Positions 62,888 to 64,000 of a stretch of DNA of 64,000 nucleotides are shown here, piece after piece (position 1 is the stretch's first letter; each line of letters opens with the position of its first letter). Position numbers and translations under genes: made by a program. The notes under the pieces were generated by a model. The model had not been told where the DNA came from. It saw nothing but the letters and a program-made list of their open reading frames with translations, and ran no database searches. Source of the DNA: Saccharum officinarum (Eukaryota; Streptophyta; Magnoliopsida; Poales; Poaceae); NCBI GenBank assembly GCA_020631735.1, contig CM036167.1:1616988-1680987 (forward strand), given 5' to 3'.

Positions 62888-64000
62888 TCAGAAGAGTAAA
62901 ATGCATCCTGGGTCCTCAAACTTTTGAGGTCTTTTCATCTGAGTCTTGAACTAAAAAAGCAACTATCTAGATCCCTGAACTACTACCGCGGTGCATCAAT
63001 GTTCCAAAACCAGCCACGCTAGCACTAGCATCCGACGTGGCCATGCCACATTGGCAGCTGGGCGCTGTAGCCATGGCAACTTTTCAAAAAATCCCTATCC
63101 CATTTCTCTTTCTCGCTTCCAAATCCATGCTGGGGTGCCCGTGCTGCTCGCGCTGCTCCCCTCGCCGCCCGCGCACCTCCGGGTCTAGGTGGATGCCGCG
63201 CTATGGGGCGTCGTCTCGGCATCCGAGGCTGCTCGACGGGGCCACGGTCTTCGCCTCCAGCATCCACACCAGCCGTGGGATGGCGTCCAGGAACGCGGCG
63301 AGGTTCTGGTGCGTGGAGCTCGCCGCCCGCACACGTGACCAGAAGCGCTACCGCCCTGCGCGCCTTAAGGCTTGGCCAAGCTCACAATCTGCCGCCGCCA
63401 TTCCGCTGTAGCCTCACCGTCCCACGCCTCACCGTCCCACGACCAGCTGCAACGTAACGAGGCACACCCGGAGCACCCATCCTCGGCCACGCTCTTCGCC
63501 GGCGCCGCTGCCCCGCCACCGCCATGGGCGTGCGTGCCCGGGCAGCCGCGCTCTACCCGCGGCCGCGGCCCCGACTGCTCGTCACCACCACCGTGTGCGC
63601 CTCATGGGCCCCGCAGCTGCCGCCTTCGTGCTGCTGGCGGCCATCTCCATGAACGCGTGTGAGCAGGCGAGCGCGGGCACGTGAGCAGGCGCCGCCGCCG
63701 CCGCTGCGGGCGTGCATGCGAGCCGCCGCGGCCACACAGGCGAGCAGCAGCAGTCGGCATGTGGGCGCGCGTGCGAACAGGGAGCAGGGGCGCCGAGCAG
63801 GCGCATGTAGTTGAGCAGCCACGTGAGCGGGCGCGCGCGTGCAGGGTCGCGTGAGAAGGAGAAGCGGGGCTTGGTCGCGAGGCCTAGCCGCGGCGCGTGG
63901 AGCGCGCAGGCCAGAGGTGGCACCTGCTCGCGAGGCTTGGACGTAGCGCCTATGTTGCGTGAGGCTCGAGCGCGGGTGGCAGCCGTGGGTCCGTGGTGGA
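62888..64000. other. GC-rich repeat cut by the window edge
   Basis: It starts with cctgggtcctcaaacttttgaggtc-type sequence seen at the ends of some grass DNA repeats, then a GC-rich stretch with many overlapping open frames on both strands (Arg/Ala/Cys-rich). No domain is recognised. The other end is outside the window. Confidence 0.35.

Noticed and set aside
63025..63923. Several GC-rich open frames at the right edge
   Set aside because: Overlapping on both strands with Arg/Ala/Cys bias and no domain; likely repeat-derived.

Overview
The window is nuclear DNA from a grass. I infer an Andropogoneae-type genome such as Sorghum or a close relative. The reasons are intron-bearing plant genes with very GC-rich first exons, dense Tourist-, Stowaway- and hAT-type MITEs, large LTR retrotransposons, and plant-only proteins (JAZ, Lhca, chloroplast Cpn20). 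There are no bacterial operons, CRISPR arrays, or rRNA/tRNA genes that I can support.

Layout. 1-2616: a decayed repeat pair, probably LTRs of a minus-strand retroelement, around a 100-base assembly gap. 2617-10500: two diverged copies of a broken fragment of a DEMETER/ROS1-type 5-methylcytosine DNA glycosylase gene, separated by an RNase-H-like retroelement remnant. 10572-12071: an ORF with an internal repeat, and a broken tafazzin-like acyltransferase fragment, both on the minus strand. 14299-15420: an intact single-exon gene of unknown function with a TATA box. 16460-18020: a GC-rich DNA element with an aacat-rich track and a nested hAT MITE. 18540-23016: chloroplast co-chaperonin CPN20 (5 exons, minus). 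23755-29365: an SNM1-type DNA cross-link repair nuclease (10 exons, minus), with a ~955-base foldback element 250 bases upstream of its ATG. 35010-35895: a 5'-truncated JAZ (TIFY) gene ending at a perfect palindrome with two G-boxes. 36545-48979: a Harbinger-like TIR element split by a large non-autonomous LTR retrotransposon (36969-48444, TSD tcgcc). 48983-54480: MITE-rich intergenic DNA. 54890-58443: a membrane-anchored GH28 polygalacturonase-like gene (5 exons, plus). 60426-61749: a photosystem I antenna gene closest to LHCA6 (5 exons, plus). 61750-64000: MITEs and a GC-rich repeat cut by the window edge.

The four intact recognised genes (CPN20, SNM1, GH28, LHCA6) are ordinary independent plant genes, not a cluster. 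CPN20 and LHCA6 both act in the chloroplast; SNM1 acts in the nucleus on DNA damage; the GH28 enzyme acts in the secretory system or cell wall. The distinctive content is the broken and captured material: the duplicated demethylase fragments, the tafazzin and JAZ fragments, and the nested transposons. I did not find a convincing new multi-gene system. Exon boundaries were read by eye from GT/AG sites and reading phase; family assignments are from recognised motifs, not database searches.
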